From the NCBI GenBank assembly GCA_023053545.1, contig JAKZAN010000007.1, positions 434,001-498,000 on the forward strand: a stretch of 64,000 nt of DNA. Direction: 5' to 3'. Both the position numbers and the translations under genes were made by a program. This stretch comes from Lepidurus packardi. Taxonomy: Eukaryota > Arthropoda > Branchiopoda > Notostraca > Triopsidae. A model generated the notes under the pieces. The model had not been told where the DNA came from. It did no database searches and was given only the letters and a program-made list of their open reading frames with translations. Below are positions 38,945-50,551 of this stretch, in pieces. Position 1 is the stretch's first letter; each line of letters starts with the position of its first letter.

Positions 38945-39767
38945 CTACTGTCCAACTTCATGTGCTCCCTTGAGAGTGGCAGACGTTTCCTCCCGAATCA
39001 ACTCATGATGTCGAGCACTGACAGGCAGATAGTAATACGATTGGTAGTCACCTCTTTCCGCCATTTTGTTAAGCACTTCTTTCTCCAAGAGACTAACAAA
39101 ACGAAAGTTTGAAAGTGTTTTAATCATGAAATAAAAATGCAAGTGTTTTAATAATTTGTAAAGTCAACGTTTACTTGAGCTGACGTGTATACTCCACTTC
39201 ATAGGCAGCGTGCAAATTGTTTTCATAGATTTGTTGCGGGCTTGGGAAAACGTAACGAGCCATCCAACGGGTAATGGGATGCTGCAAAAGGATAAAAAGT
39301 TTTTTTTAATCAGTTTATTAGATTTCAGCAGTAGACATGTGTTACCCTATTATACTCCCAATGCTTTGGCACGTATCCTTCAGGTATCTCAGCTAACTCG
39401 GCAGGTCCGACGAATAAATTGACAACAACGGATATCAATGTGCAAGGAATTATGCCCAACATGAAATAAAAATGCAAGTAGTCCTTAAACTTGTTATACT
39501 GCCATCGTGAAGGTGTAATTTGCATCTGATGGCCGCTCATAGACTTGACACCACCTGAAACAGAAGACTCAAAAAGATGAGCAAAACAATTTCCGAAGTG
39601 TACCCCATCACCGTGTTCCCGCTTGAAGTTAAGAATTAATTTAGTGCGACTTTAACTTTAACGCTGTACCACTTACCAAAAACAACTGTTTTAGATGCAA
39701 GTGCATCGCTACGTCGTAAGTACTCAGCAGACTTCGAAATGTTTCGTAAAACGCTCAAAACAGTCAT
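38945..39767 (-). CDS. NDUFB5: NADH dehydrogenase 1 beta subcomplex subunit 5 (SGDH)
   Basis: An accessory subunit of respiratory complex I in the inner mitochondrial membrane. Exons in transcript order: 39767-39677, 39554-39346, 39281-39175, 39092-38945, joining to 184 aa. The N-terminus is basic and Ser-rich, fitting a mitochondrial presequence. One hydrophobic span (FYFMLGIIPCTLISVVVNLF) is followed by the family hallmark AELAEIPEGYVPKHWEY, then HPITRWMARYV, and a C-terminal region with MAERGDYQSYYYLP. It lies in tandem downstream of the 3CxxC zinc-finger gene. Confidence 0.95.
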
Positions 39768-39891
39768 GTTTTGTTAGAAACCTTTCAGACAACCCAAGGA
39801 TAGCAACACAGTTCGTGGGCAGGGGAAGTAGAATGTATCAGAATCGGTGATCACTTGCTTTGTATCGATAACTTTACTCGTTTCATTATCG

Positions 39892-39923
39892 AGAACGCGC
39901 TTCACACAAGAACGCGCTTCACA
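39892..39923 (+). repeat. Short direct repeat, 15 bp twice
   Basis: AGAACGCGCTTCACA occurs at 39892-39906 and 39909-39923, in the likely promoter region of NDUFB5. It could be paired transcription-factor sites or simple slippage. Confidence 0.6.
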
Positions 39924-40121
39924 AACTTTTTCACAAATAAAAAGGAAGCATTTAGAAAGTATAAAAGATTATATTTCCATCGTTTACATATAAAGGATGG
40001 TAAATTAACATACTGATAAAGAACATTTTCTTTTGCGGTGATGTCCTCTTGCCTATCTTTTCGGCACAAATATAAATCATAATTTGGTCGTGTACAAGAG
40101 ATGAGTATGAAGACACGAAGA

Positions 40122-42176
40122 TTACTTCTTTGCTCCACATGTGCCATCCCGGCAAGCCTGACACAGCTCAGACTTGTGGGGTTTAGAGGGTTTTCCTTGG
40201 CGCCTTCCAGTGTTTCCGATGATTCGATGAAACCCATAATAAGCGAAACCGACCGTGTTCCGGAGATTAAGCAACACCTAGTTTATAAAATGTCATGTAT
40301 AACCAAGATCACATAAATTAAAAACATAAACAAGCTCAAACAAATATAAAATCAGATTACTACCTTGTCTATTTCTTCGGGATACCACATCGCATCTTCG
40401 AAACAGTTACTCACCCCGCGAGCTAAACACTTCTCACATTTCTGGCCATACAACTTGAATAGGACTTCCCCCACAGTTCCAGTAGAACTGCGCCGCAAAC
40501 GGTACCAGAATGTTGCCAACCCCTTCATACTGGTCCAGCCATGTCCACTTTTCTACAAACAAAATTGGAATATAAAAGTTAACCAGTGTTTGTAAAAGCT
40601 AAATTGAAAGGTAGCTAACCTCGCAATTAAACCGGACTTTAGCGGCGTCGAGTAGAACATGATATTTGCCCAATTTGTCTTCCAGCGGGGCTTCAAGAAC
40701 AGGCACGAAAGACCAAGCATGCGAATCGACGTAGTAGTATTCTTGAAAGTAATAAGCAAACTTTGTGATCCAGTACTCTTCTAGGCCACTGCAAGTATGA
40801 ACAGCAATTAAAGAACAAGATTTAAATGCGGTATCTATGCAAGAAGTAACGCACTCACTTATTAGACAAGCGACATACGAAACTATGTACATAACTTAAT
40901 TGTCCATTCCCATGCTACTCCCCTATAAGCTATGTCTAAAATAGAGCTACCCAGAAAGGAACACCGAAATGGGTGTAAGGAGGCATGTAATAATGGGTAG
41001 ACAAGCAACTACTTAGAAAGCCATTCGGTGTATTTTCTGCACACTATCGGCGTATTTTCGCGAAAGGCGTTACTGTGAGTGAATTCCCTGCGGAAATGGT
41101 TATCAAGAAAGAACTAAAAGAACTGCAAAGGAATTAAAAACTGCCAACGAATAAAAAATGGCACGTATTTGCGTGCTCCATGAAAAAAAATATTACAAAA
41201 CTAACGCACGAATGTCTGCTGGTTCTATACCCTCGAAAAAAGTGGATATAGGGAAACCTCAGTGGTCTAATCGTTACACGTGGGATTAATTAAAGCTTGC
41301 TCATTTCAAACCTGTTCCTCTAAAACCGAACCAAGAAAAGTAGGATTCGTCTTTATTCTAAGGTGGGGGCATTTTCTGTGCCTGGGAGCTCAGAGTAGAA
41401 ACGGATTCACTTAAGGATTCGATCACTGAGGTTTCCTTATACCCGTTTTTTCTTTAGGGTATAGTTCATCTGGGCAAAAGGTGAGAAATGGAAATTGCAA
41501 GTTGATAGTATAACAAAGCCAACGCATACGCGATACGAAATTTAATTGTTCCTACCAATGCGAAGCTCGCTGTCAGAAGAAAACTGATCTAGATAAACGG
41601 AAAACATTGCCATACGGAATAACTGCAGATTAGTTTATTTTCTCAAAAAAGGTTCGATGTAGATTAGCGCAGCACATGCCCTGCGTAGTGTGTGGCTGCA
41701 AACAAATGAACAATAAAAAAAAAACTTACAAAGGCAGCTTAGGCCAAAATCTGACCACATTTGTATAAGGCGACGGCAAACAGATCCGGTGAAACTGGGG
41801 TCGGATTTGAGGCTGAAGAGGGATCCCGTGCAGGATCTCCGCTAATGGTGTCTTCACAAAAGCATATCTATAAGCGGCGTAATTGCAGCAATAGAAGTGT
41901 TGACCATAAGCCGGCGGGGTAGTCGAAGCAAAAGGAATTGTGGAAGTGAATGCCAGTGACGAGTCTGAAGGCGACGGTGCAGACGAATATCCGGAATCAT
42001 CTCCAAGATCAAATTGGCTAAAGCCTGAAATGCAACAATGGTGAAATGAAAATTAAGAGCACACCACATGCATGATGCGAAAATCTGAATGCTAACGTAC
42101 CTTCGCAAAGTTCGCAATCACTACGCGGGCTTGGACTCGACGGCATCATGAGAAAACATTCATTCGAAGTTAACAT
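40122..42176 (-). CDS. 3CxxC-type zinc-finger protein (RTP/ZAR1-like family)
   Basis: A protein with the zinc-binding domain of receptor-transporting and ZAR1-like proteins; its role here is unknown. Exons in transcript order: 42176-42101, 42024-41730, 40788-40620, 40552-40364, 40277-40122, joining to 294 aa. The N-terminal third is Ser/Pro-rich. The domain reads WITKFAYYFQEYY, then RFNCEKSGHGWTSMKGLATF, then YGQKCEKC, then FEDAMWYPEEIDKVLLNL, then YYGFHR, and ends with PHKSELCQACRDGTC. In most relatives the first finger is C-x-x-C-G-H-G-W; here the second Cys is Ser (codon AGT) at the start of the fourth exon. The donor at 40619 is GTTAGC, weaker than its neighbours. The reading frame of the last exon was chosen because it restores the conserved HKSELCQAC end. 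Confidence 0.8.
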
Positions 42177-45154
42177 TTTCGGTTAATGGAGCGACGCTAA
42201 AACCCAAATAGTTGAAGAAATCTAAAGAAATAGTTAGAATACACACGCTTAAATGAATAAATGTAAGTGTCACAAAACACCACAATTTTCCTTACACAGT
42301 TTGAGACACCGTAAATAAAACAACAAAGAATTCACTTACCTCGAATCAAGTATGAAGAATTCCACAAAACGTACACGAAGGCTTCCTACCGCTACCAGTG
42401 TCACTAAACTTCTTCACACGAAGAGTTCGCAATCTCATCCCTTTATTGAAGACGAAAAGAATCGACAGGACGTTTTAAAGGAACACTCTGTTTTAGACTC
42501 CACCCAATTTATACTCATTCTCCTAACACATTGAGCGTTTGGGATCTCAGAAAGCAGGTATCCTTGCGAGTCCAACATAGCGTAGCGATAAATTTAGCTA
42601 GAAGAAACAGGGAAGGTGGAGCTAATGTTTGTCTACCAATGAAAAGAATGTCGGCAAGATTTTCAGACAAAACAATGTTAGCTTAAAATCACGTAATTCC
42701 CCTTACATACTTTAATTAATCTTGCAATGTACCTCTCAATAATAGGAGTTAATGCACCTGTAAACACCGTTTCGACTGGTAGAACGTTAAATTTTGTTAC
42801 TTTCGGCCTGTTATTGCGGAGTGCATTATATACGGATAAGGAAAACTACAACCCTCCGTTACCCGATGTTTTTAGAAACCAAATAAAAAAAACGCACGCT
42901 GTTTCGTTGTAGAAGGAAAAGAAAACATACTGGATACAGGGTGGGAGCATACAGGATCACCACCTGCAAGCCAGGCAAAAGACCCAGGCTTCTTCTCCCC
43001 TTTTCCAACAGGCCATCCCGAGTCTACAACTCGCTTCTCTTTTCTGCGACTCTTCCAAAAGCGGTATCCTATGAGCGCTATAGAGCGTGGGAACCAAACA
43101 ATAGCAAGAACCCCAAACGAAACCTCGAAAATAGTTCATGCAAAAAAATTGTTCGAACCCAAAAAATTACTCCAAGAAAACTCAAAACTTTTATTTCAGC
43201 AGTAGGGTAAAGATGTCAAAAATCTCATCTACTTTATATGGGATTGGGCCATGCTGAGGTTTCACATGTCCAGGTTGAGGCAAGCTGTTACAAATTAGCT
43301 TGTCCCTTTCGACTCTTAATTGTCGTCTTTAGTTACCATAGCCACTACGTAGGACTCCTCACTGTTTCTGGTATTCGTCTGTTAAAATTATGGGTTTCAC
43401 ACGTAACAACACACTACAGACGATGAAAGGGGAAAGAAATAAATTTAACGTAAACATATTTTTGCCCTTAAAAAACGATATATAAAAAAGAATATATACA
43501 GAAAAAGTACCCAGCCTTCTTTTTCACTAGGACTAGTCCAAACTTAAATCGTACCACTTTCCTCCTTTTAAACGTGTCGATGACGGCCTAAAGTTTGTTT
43601 TTTGAAAGAAAGGGAATACACGTGAAGAAGAATACATGTGACGAAGTAAGTTCACATCCTCTTGCACAGTACGAGTTCGAAGTCAAAACATGGCCTTACA
43701 TGTGAATATATCTCGCACTATTTAACGGGATGAAGACAAACCTGATTTTCTGTCATACGAGACGGGCGTCAAGAGAGCCCTAGCCATAAAGCTAGCTCAG
43801 TTTACCGAAAATGCTGGCAATCCAAAGACAATCCATACTCTTCTTTCCACCACTATTATTTTTCGAGGATATAAACAAAACGTCATGGAAGGCACACATT
43901 AACGACAAAGGGCTACGTAAGTGTGAGGAGAATTTATAAATGTTGAGAAACGTGAGAATCTCTTGCTTCTTAAAAAGTGGTAAATAATAAGCTATGATAA
44001 AACATACAACATGTATCCTGTATGAGCCCGACTGACGATAGTTTTAGCCGCTAAAGCGAAAACGAAAAAAAAAGGAATACTAGCATGGTCGATTTCTATC
44101 CAGTTCGATTTCTTGATCACTGGACTTCACAAATCGTCAAAATTGGTTATCCGCACAAAAGAAATGAGGACGGATGCTTTGACATTTGCCGGTCGTGCCC
44201 CTGTAGTAGTGAGACGCGAGCGTTCCCCATGCAGGTGCACTTTCCGCTGTCACTAGGGAAGGGCATATCGGACCAAAAGACTGCACCGGTCCTCATGATT
44301 TACAACTGCTTGCCAAAAAATATCCACGTTTGCAAAAGTTCGCTACCTTTCTGTAGCTCTTCAAACCTTCAGGGACCTACGGTTTTACGCCTAACAAAGA
44401 TAGGGACAGAGGGCAAACACACTGACCATCCGTTCTATCAACATTTTTGCTCGCCGTATGCAAGGTCAGAAAGGCAGTGGTCTAGTGTCAATACTGATAG
44501 CATTCAAAAACTGAAGACCCAAACGGTCATGCAATTGACCTTCTCTCTTGGAGGTACGGCCTAATCATATTCTCTTGCTGTCAAGCTGCCGATGTCGTAC
44601 TGACCACCCATTTCCCATGAGGGATGCCTCCCGCTTCCAAATAAATACAAGTTTTTTTCGAATGAGTTTTCTCGATGTTCCCAAAAACAGTTACGGTGCT
44701 TATTTACAATTTCATTACTACAATTGCGAAATGAAACGTTGAATGCGCTGCCATCACATGCCACAGTATCGCAACTTACATCACAGGATAAAAACGTAAA
44801 CAGGCTCATTTTTTCTTCACAGAATTCCAAACTGCAGAAAACGAAAACCTTTCTTTTAAATGAGATGGTAAAGAACTCCTGTTTTTCAGCAGCATGCCAA
44901 TAAAATATAAAATGGCAAAGACACCTGCCACTCATGCATCACTTGGTAAAGAGTCATTAAAAAAATTAATCTACGTAGCGCTTCAAATGAACACCCAACG
45001 AACATAATTGGTCCTTTTTGATAAGAAAATAAAGTCGACACGGTTGGTGAACTTAAGACTATTTCTGGGCATACCAAGTTATTTACACTCACATTCTTCA
45101 CATCGCTTCTCTTAGTTGATAAGTCTGCACAAGGCTAGTTTTGAAAATTCACTA
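42177..45154. other. Intergenic region; one unrecognised open frame at 44085-44564
   Basis: No conserved gene is seen in almost 3 kb. The longest open frame (plus strand 44085-44564, 159 codons) starts MVDFYPVRFLDHWTSQ and has several Cys (CRSCPCSS), but no signal peptide, domain or splice signal that I recognise. It may be chance. Confidence 0.4.
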
Positions 45155-46333
45155 TCATTTCTTGCGTATATGACTAGCTATCCATTCCAGTCCTTGATAT
45201 AAACTAGAAAGAAAAAATTGGTTGAGATTCGTAACAATTATTACAAAATCTCGAACACATAAAGATGCGAAAAAAAGAATATCTTACCCTTCACCGGTCA
45301 AGGCACAACATCCTTGGATTTGCCAATGATGTTTCTTGAGGGATGTCAAATTTAAGTGACGAGATATCTCCGCCGCAGACATGGATCCTTTCAGGTCTTG
45401 CTTATTCGCATATATAAGAACCGAAGCTTGAGATAACTCTTCGTGCGCTAAGAGTCTGTAAAGTTCATCACGAATTATGCTCAACCGTTCTCGGTCCGCA
45501 GAGTCGATCACAAGTAGGATAAACTATACAACAAAGAATGAGTACATATTCATGTTCACTCCAAAATAACCTACTTCTGTGTTGGTGTAATACGTATTCC
45601 ACGCCGCACGAAGGGATTCTTGGCCACCCAAATCCCACATAATGAAATGGATGTTTTTCCATACTACTTCCTCGACGTTCGATCCAATAGTGGGTGAAGT
45701 CTGGACGACCTCATTCATGAGAAACTGGTACAGTATGGTGGTTTTGCCAGCATTATCTAGTCCGACAATGACTATCTTATGTTCTACAAAAATTAAGAAA
45801 AAAATGCAATAATCAATGTATAATGTAAAGAGGGGCCAACGGAAACTCGAAGTTAAAAGTACAATTTGTTTGGGAAGCATTCAATGAAGGATATATCAGC
45901 CACAAACATGGAAACCTTGATATATCAGTCAAGAACCAAACCTTGAGCTTTAATAAGACACCTTGCCAAAGAACTAGCACGAAAAAAAAAAACTGCTTCT
46001 AAGCCGCAAAATCACGTGATAAAGCGTCACGTGTATGGAACTAGCATAGCACAAGCATTGTGGGTGACGAATCAATCCAATTTAGGTATAGGCAAATTGA
46101 TATTAATTCTATTAGACATCCCATCAAATTTGCACGGAGGTATGAAAAATTAAGCGCATGACAAAGGAAAAGGATAGAATGCCATTTAAAAGAAACTTGA
46201 AAATTATCAGGCAAGTCTGTCAAGGACATACGAACTACGTGTATATATTGAACAACTGCAAACGGTGCTACAGTCAATTTTTTGTACCTTCATTCCCAAA
46301 GAAACTCCATAATTTGGCAAGTAATATTCCCAT
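45155..46333 (-). CDS. Arl5: ADP-ribosylation factor-like protein 5
   Basis: A small GTPase that acts at the trans-Golgi, recruiting the GARP tethering complex in other animals. Exons in transcript order: 46333-46288, 45783-45575, 45523-45288, 45203-45155, joining to 179 aa, exactly the vertebrate ARL5 length. Motifs: MG at the start, with Gly2 available for acylation; P-loop GLDNAGKTT; switch [18 protein letters not shown]; base-recognition ANKQD; and CALTGEGLYQGLEW near the C-terminus. The [12 protein letters not shown] segment identifies ARL5. The fourth exon, only 16 codons, completes the last helix. Confidence 0.96.
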
Positions 46334-47538
46334 GGCTCCCTAAATGCAAGAAGAAATGTCATATTAAACACACGGTATCAGTGTACTAGAAACATACAGT
46401 AGTTTTCGAGAGACATTCAAAGTAGGTAGCTCCAAATAAGCTCATAAAAGACTAGCCCACAACGTAAGGTCAATTGGACAATTGAGAAATTAAGTTGTTT
46501 CCTCCAAACTGGAAGTAAGGAATTGATGTCGAGACCTTGATACTAAACTAGCGCAATTTTTACATCACAGATATAACTTACTGTTACATTAAGGGAAATT
46601 ATTACTTGTATAGAAGCGTTGAGGGAATAGGCTGAATAAAAAGAAATATTTCCCCTTGTTCCTTTCTTTTCCCAGGATCTACACTGCTAGCTTTCCTTTC
46701 ACTGTGTTATATGATCTGACAGTATTCGGATAGAAGCGAAACCTCACGCAACCGTATGGTTTGCAAACCTAGGTAGCGCCATCTTCGTCTTGTTGAAGAT
46801 ACACTATCTATTTTTCTTCATAGCGTCAATGTTCTCATGTCACATCATGATTTTACCGTAGCAATTGCCCACCGCCCTTTATTTTCCTATATTTTTATGG
46901 AAATTCGGGTGTATCCGGGATACCCGAAGGAGAACGGAACCGAGGCTCCGGAGTATCCTTTCTGCGGAATATCTTATAAGTCACGCCCCGTTTGTAAAGC
47001 GGCACTGCTAGTAAAGCGAGAAAAGTCTCGGCATGTTTAGCCACAATGGCCAACCAATCAGACGTTCCTGTATCTGTGTATCCTTTTTAAAATAACTATA
47101 TAATATATCTATCAATGAATTATATACAAGATTAAGATATTCCGGTCTTTAATCCTTTGACAGACTAAAGTACTTATTCACTTTCCTTAGCCACACTACC
47201 AGACAACTAGATATTCCTTTTTCGTCAACGAAAGACGCTGAGATAGCTTACAACTCACTGTGCGTTGACCAGGAACCGAAACGAAGCAGCACCACGAAAC
47301 ATTTGTCCGTAGATAACAACGTCTTAAACGTGTAAATCATAACTTTTTACTAAATCAGAAAAGAGAAGATCTATTATTTTTTCTTACATACAGAAAAATT
47401 ACCAGCCAAGATACGAGACAGTTGAGGGTGGCATTAAATTCGTTTTTGGAACACGTGCTACTGGTTTCTGACACCATATTGCATTTCAAGTTATGAACAA
47501 AAAAGAAAAACAGAAGAGAAATTGCACATAATGCTGAT
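46334..47538. other. Divergent promoter region between Arl5 and PIG-P
   Basis: No gene is recognised. The two flanking genes are transcribed away from this interval. A 67-codon open frame at 46837-47040 has no known domain. Confidence 0.5.
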
Positions 47539-47967
47539 ATGGAACGGGGAAGAAAAGAAAACGGTTCAACAGCAGCTTGTACCAGCGAACATTCACCTGC
47601 TCCCACACCTGCAAGGGCGTTTTATGGATTTGCCTTGTATTTAACGGCCTGTTTTCTATTACTTGTGTATTTTGTATGGTCCTACGTCCCAGGATATTTT
47701 TTAACTGAGCTTGGTCTTACGTACTGGCCTCAGAAACACTGGGCCCTTGCCCTCCCTTCTTTGCTAACCGTAGGTTTCTTCTCGTTTGCGTTGTTAATGT
47801 ACCCTGCCATCAATCTCACCTTAGTCCCCGATTTGAGTGATCCCCGGACGCTATCAGAGCATCCTAGAAAAACGTGTTGCAACGCTGACGATGGGATACG
47901 GGAATTCGAAGATTTAGACATTTCAGATGTTTGCAAAGTTTTATACAGAATAAATAAGATAAAATAA
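47539..47967 (+). CDS. PIGP: Phosphatidylinositol N-acetylglucosaminyltransferase subunit P (PIG-P)
   Basis: A subunit of the ER complex that starts GPI-anchor synthesis by adding GlcNAc to phosphatidylinositol. It is a single exon of 142 codons. The PIG-P domain is clear: TPARAFYGFALYLTACF, then a hydrophobic helix, then GLTYWPQKHWALALPSLL, and a second helix ending in NLTLVPDLSDP. The C-terminal 45 residues are longer than a minimal PIG-P and acidic. An AATAAA at 47963-47968 overlaps the stop codon. The gene is intronless, unlike most neighbours, and converges on the next gene. Confidence 0.95.
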   Translation: MERGRKENGSTAACTSEHSPAPTPARAFYGFALYLTACFLLLVYFVWSYVPGYFLTELGLTYWPQKHWALALPSLLTVGFFSFALLMYPAINLTLVPDLSDPRTLSEHPRKTCCNADDGIREFEDLDISDVCKVLYRINKIK

Positions 47968-48190
47968 AGCGAACAGTGGTTGCGAAGATGTGTATTTTTT
48001 CCTAATTTGGAAGTTTAACTTCCATATTTCCGCCCTCAGGCACGAGAAATTTGTACACAGGGAATGGGAAAAAAAAAACAAAGACTGAATATGTAAACAA
48101 AACACCAATTTTAATTTTCATACATACCACCCTTTAAAAGTTAAAAAAATATCCCTTTTAACACTTTTACAACAATAATCCTATTAGTAA

Positions 48191-50551
48191 CTATACAAGC
48201 AAGACCGCTATTGCTTCTGTTGACTGATCCTCAGAGGAAAGCGGCTTGCCGCTCTTTACTGTTTTTAAATCCTTCAACAAATTCTGGTATTCATATTCGG
48301 GGATAAAAGGATCAGCACCTAACATCGCTTCATCTTTTCTATTCTTTGCGCCTTGTGAAAGCATGGCAAGTATATCGCGAATTCCAAAATAATGCTGATA
48401 GGCTATCAGGAACTCGCGGACACAAGCCTGCAAGACAGGAGGAAGTGCTTGAAGCTTTTCGGATGGACTAGCAACTTGGATTTCTTCGTCCCCGAACTGG
48501 TAAGATGCTGCTGCTGTTAGATAGCGACTAAAAACGACGTCCAATGTCACACTTGACTCTGAGAAACCCCAATCGGAATCCAACCGTGTAAGCCAAAGTT
48601 TACAAATCGAGAGACATAACCATGTAGGTTTCAAGGACCGGAGAGCATCATGCATATTTTGCGCGCTTTGCTGGGCCCAGCCTTGCAAAGTATCGCCTAC
48701 GAACCGGACAAGGTCCTGGCACAATGGATTTGTGAAGGGAAACGTGACATCAGGTTCGGAATGCTGGATAACAGTAGCAACGAACGAAAGTAATTTCGAT
48801 ACTTCACGAAGTATTAGATGCTTTTCATCGAGGTGCGCATCACGCAGAATTTCGACAAGTTTCCGAGTCCTATAGTTCATAACTCCTACTTTCCCCTTAT
48901 GCCAAAAAATCCGGGCTACCATGGTTCTCGCATAATCACCTGGGGAAGTATTCGAGAGGGTATTTCGCAGATTCATTTCAAGAACCTTCATAAACCATTC
49001 GAGCGCATACCAATGTCTCTCCGGTAACCCAGGTGCATTCGCTAACATGTGGTCTATATCGTCTACATCTTCATCACTAAAATCACAACTCGACAGCAAG
49101 CCTTCCAATTTATTCCAACCCTCATACGCACAGCTCTCCTCCTTGTACAGGAGACCACAATACACTTTAAACATTGGGGAGGATAGGGTGGGTGGATGCC
49201 ATTCCAAGATTTTGTTGAGCAGATCTAGAGCCACTACAAACTCGTACCTTGACGAAAGCGGATACTTAGAAATGGAAACTCTGCGATCGCTCCGACGAGC
49301 GGCAGTCTTAGGCTGCTGGCCAAGGATTACAACTCGGACCAAGAGGTCCATGCAGGAGACAAAAGGATAACGGCTAGCGCTAAGCTGATCTTGTAGAACG
49401 CACATGGGACCATAGTAGTTATTCTTGCTGGTTTCAATAATGAGGGACTCGAAGCTTATATGCAACGGATATTTTTGGCTATCACAGTCATGAACGCTTT
49501 TGAACTGCGTCGGGGAAAACTGATCTAGGATTGGGGCGTGTTCTTTAAAAGCTCGAAAGGCAATGGTAAGCTCTTCCTTGGATACTTTGCGTGGTACCTT
49601 GGGGTTTTGGGGCGACTGCGAACAATTACTTTTCGAGCTTCCGGGGAATGTAACGCCTCGAAATGATGTAACGCTATTTGATAACGGCGACAATAACGCA
49701 GGGGCTAGGGTACTAGTTGATGGCTCGTTTGTTGAATACTTGATGGCTTGGCATGGAGGGACGTCGTTTTTTGTTAAGGGCAAATTATTTTTCCGGGAAG
49801 AACCATCACTTAAATTGCTGTACAGCTCCATGTGCTCACCAGCTACGCTAGCATCTTCCATTCTTGATCGCTTCTTTGGTGTGGGTTGCTTGGTGCAAGT
49901 TGTCCTACGTTTGACAGAACGATGTGATCTAGTTTGGCGAGCTGGGTTATTGAAATCGTCGTCTAAGAGGTCTTCTTCACCATGAATTTTTTGAGGATTC
50001 TGAATTTTTGCTGCACCTTTGTTAAGGGCTAATTGGCTTGGCTCTGAAGTACACGAAACGCTGGTCGCCGGACTGGACTTGGAAACATCAAATAAGCGAA
50101 CAACACAAGACGTCGTTGGAAGAGCAGACGTTTCTTTATGTTTCGGTGGGGTTTGCTTAATATAGTCATCCAGTGTCTTTGAAGGCGTGCTTGTTCCCTT
50201 TTTACTACTGCCATCTTTTTTCTTATAGGACCGTGACTTTTTTCTGGGGCTTAAACTTAATTCTGCAGACTTAAGAGGAACATTATTTATGGTACTCACT
50301 ACTAGTCTGAGGGGATCGGGTGTCACGTCGCATCCGACACTTCCCTGTTCAGTTTTTACCCCTTCTTTTGTCGTGGTTTTGACAAAATACTCGGTAATTC
50401 TTGAACTGACTTTCTTCGGTCTAACAACTTTGTTGGGAAATGTTATATTGCCATCTTCGTTGTTGCTTAAGGTTGGTTTCGCCAAATTACCCCCTTGGCG
50501 TGCACTCTTCTCTTTTCTAGCTACTGATGAAACAATTTTCTTGGCAGACAT
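48191..50551 (-). CDS. Probable SLF2/FAM178-like SMC5/6 loader, intronless
   Basis: A 786-aa single-exon protein. The N-terminal 330 residues are low-complexity, basic and Ser/Thr/Lys-rich with nuclear-localisation type clusters (SPRKKSRSYKKK, TPKKRSRMED). The C-terminal half is a helical fold starting near EELTIAFRAFKEHAPILDQF and PLHISFESLII. This arrangement, and the segment with LDQFSPTQF and FVSCMDLLVRVV, fits the FAM178 domain of SLF2, which recruits the SMC5/6 complex to damaged DNA. A VSSRITEYFVK motif near residue 50 resembles a PCNA-interacting box without its first Gln. The family assignment comes from pattern memory only and is moderate. Confidence 0.5.
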   Translation of the reverse strand: MSAKKIVSSVARKEKSARQGGNLAKPTLSNNEDGNITFPNKVVRPKKVSSRITEYFVKTTTKEGVKTEQGSVGCDVTPDPLRLVVSTINNVPLKSAELSLSPRKKSRSYKKKDGSSKKGTSTPSKTLDDYIKQTPPKHKETSALPTTSCVVRLFDVSKSSPATSVSCTSEPSQLALNKGAAKIQNPQKIHGEEDLLDDDFNNPARQTRSHRSVKRRTTCTKQPTPKKRSRMEDASVAGEHMELYSNLSDGSSRKNNLPLTKNDVPPCQAIKYSTNEPSTSTLAPALLSPLSNSVTSFRGVTFPGSSKSNCSQSPQNPKVPRKVSKEELTIAFRAFKEHAPILDQFSPTQFKSVHDCDSQKYPLHISFESLIIETSKNNYYGPMCVLQDQLSASRYPFVSCMDLLVRVVILGQQPKTAARRSDRRVSISKYPLSSRYEFVVALDLLNKILEWHPPTLSSPMFKVYCGLLYKEESCAYEGWNKLEGLLSSCDFSDEDVDDIDHMLANAPGLPERHWYALEWFMKVLEMNLRNTLSNTSPGDYARTMVARIFWHKGKVGVMNYRTRKLVEILRDAHLDEKHLILREVSKLLSFVATVIQHSEPDVTFPFTNPLCQDLVRFVGDTLQGWAQQSAQNMHDALRSLKPTWLCLSICKLWLTRLDSDWGFSESSVTLDVVFSRYLTAAASYQFGDEEIQVASPSEKLQALPPVLQACVREFLIAYQHYFGIRDILAMLSQGAKNRKDEAMLGADPFIPEYEYQNLLKDLKTVKSGKPLSSEDQSTEAIAVLLV

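Noticed and set aside
39902-40237. 111-codon minus-strand frame at the end of the 3CxxC gene
   Set aside because: It is a different frame from the upstream exons. The correct frame ends at 40122 with the conserved PHKSELCQAC end.
41251-41321. tRNA-like segment with acceptor-like GGGAAAC..GTTCCTC and AGTGGTCTAATCG
   Set aside because: The acceptor pairs at 6 of 7 positions, but no good T arm or anticodon stem forms. At most it is a tRNA relic.
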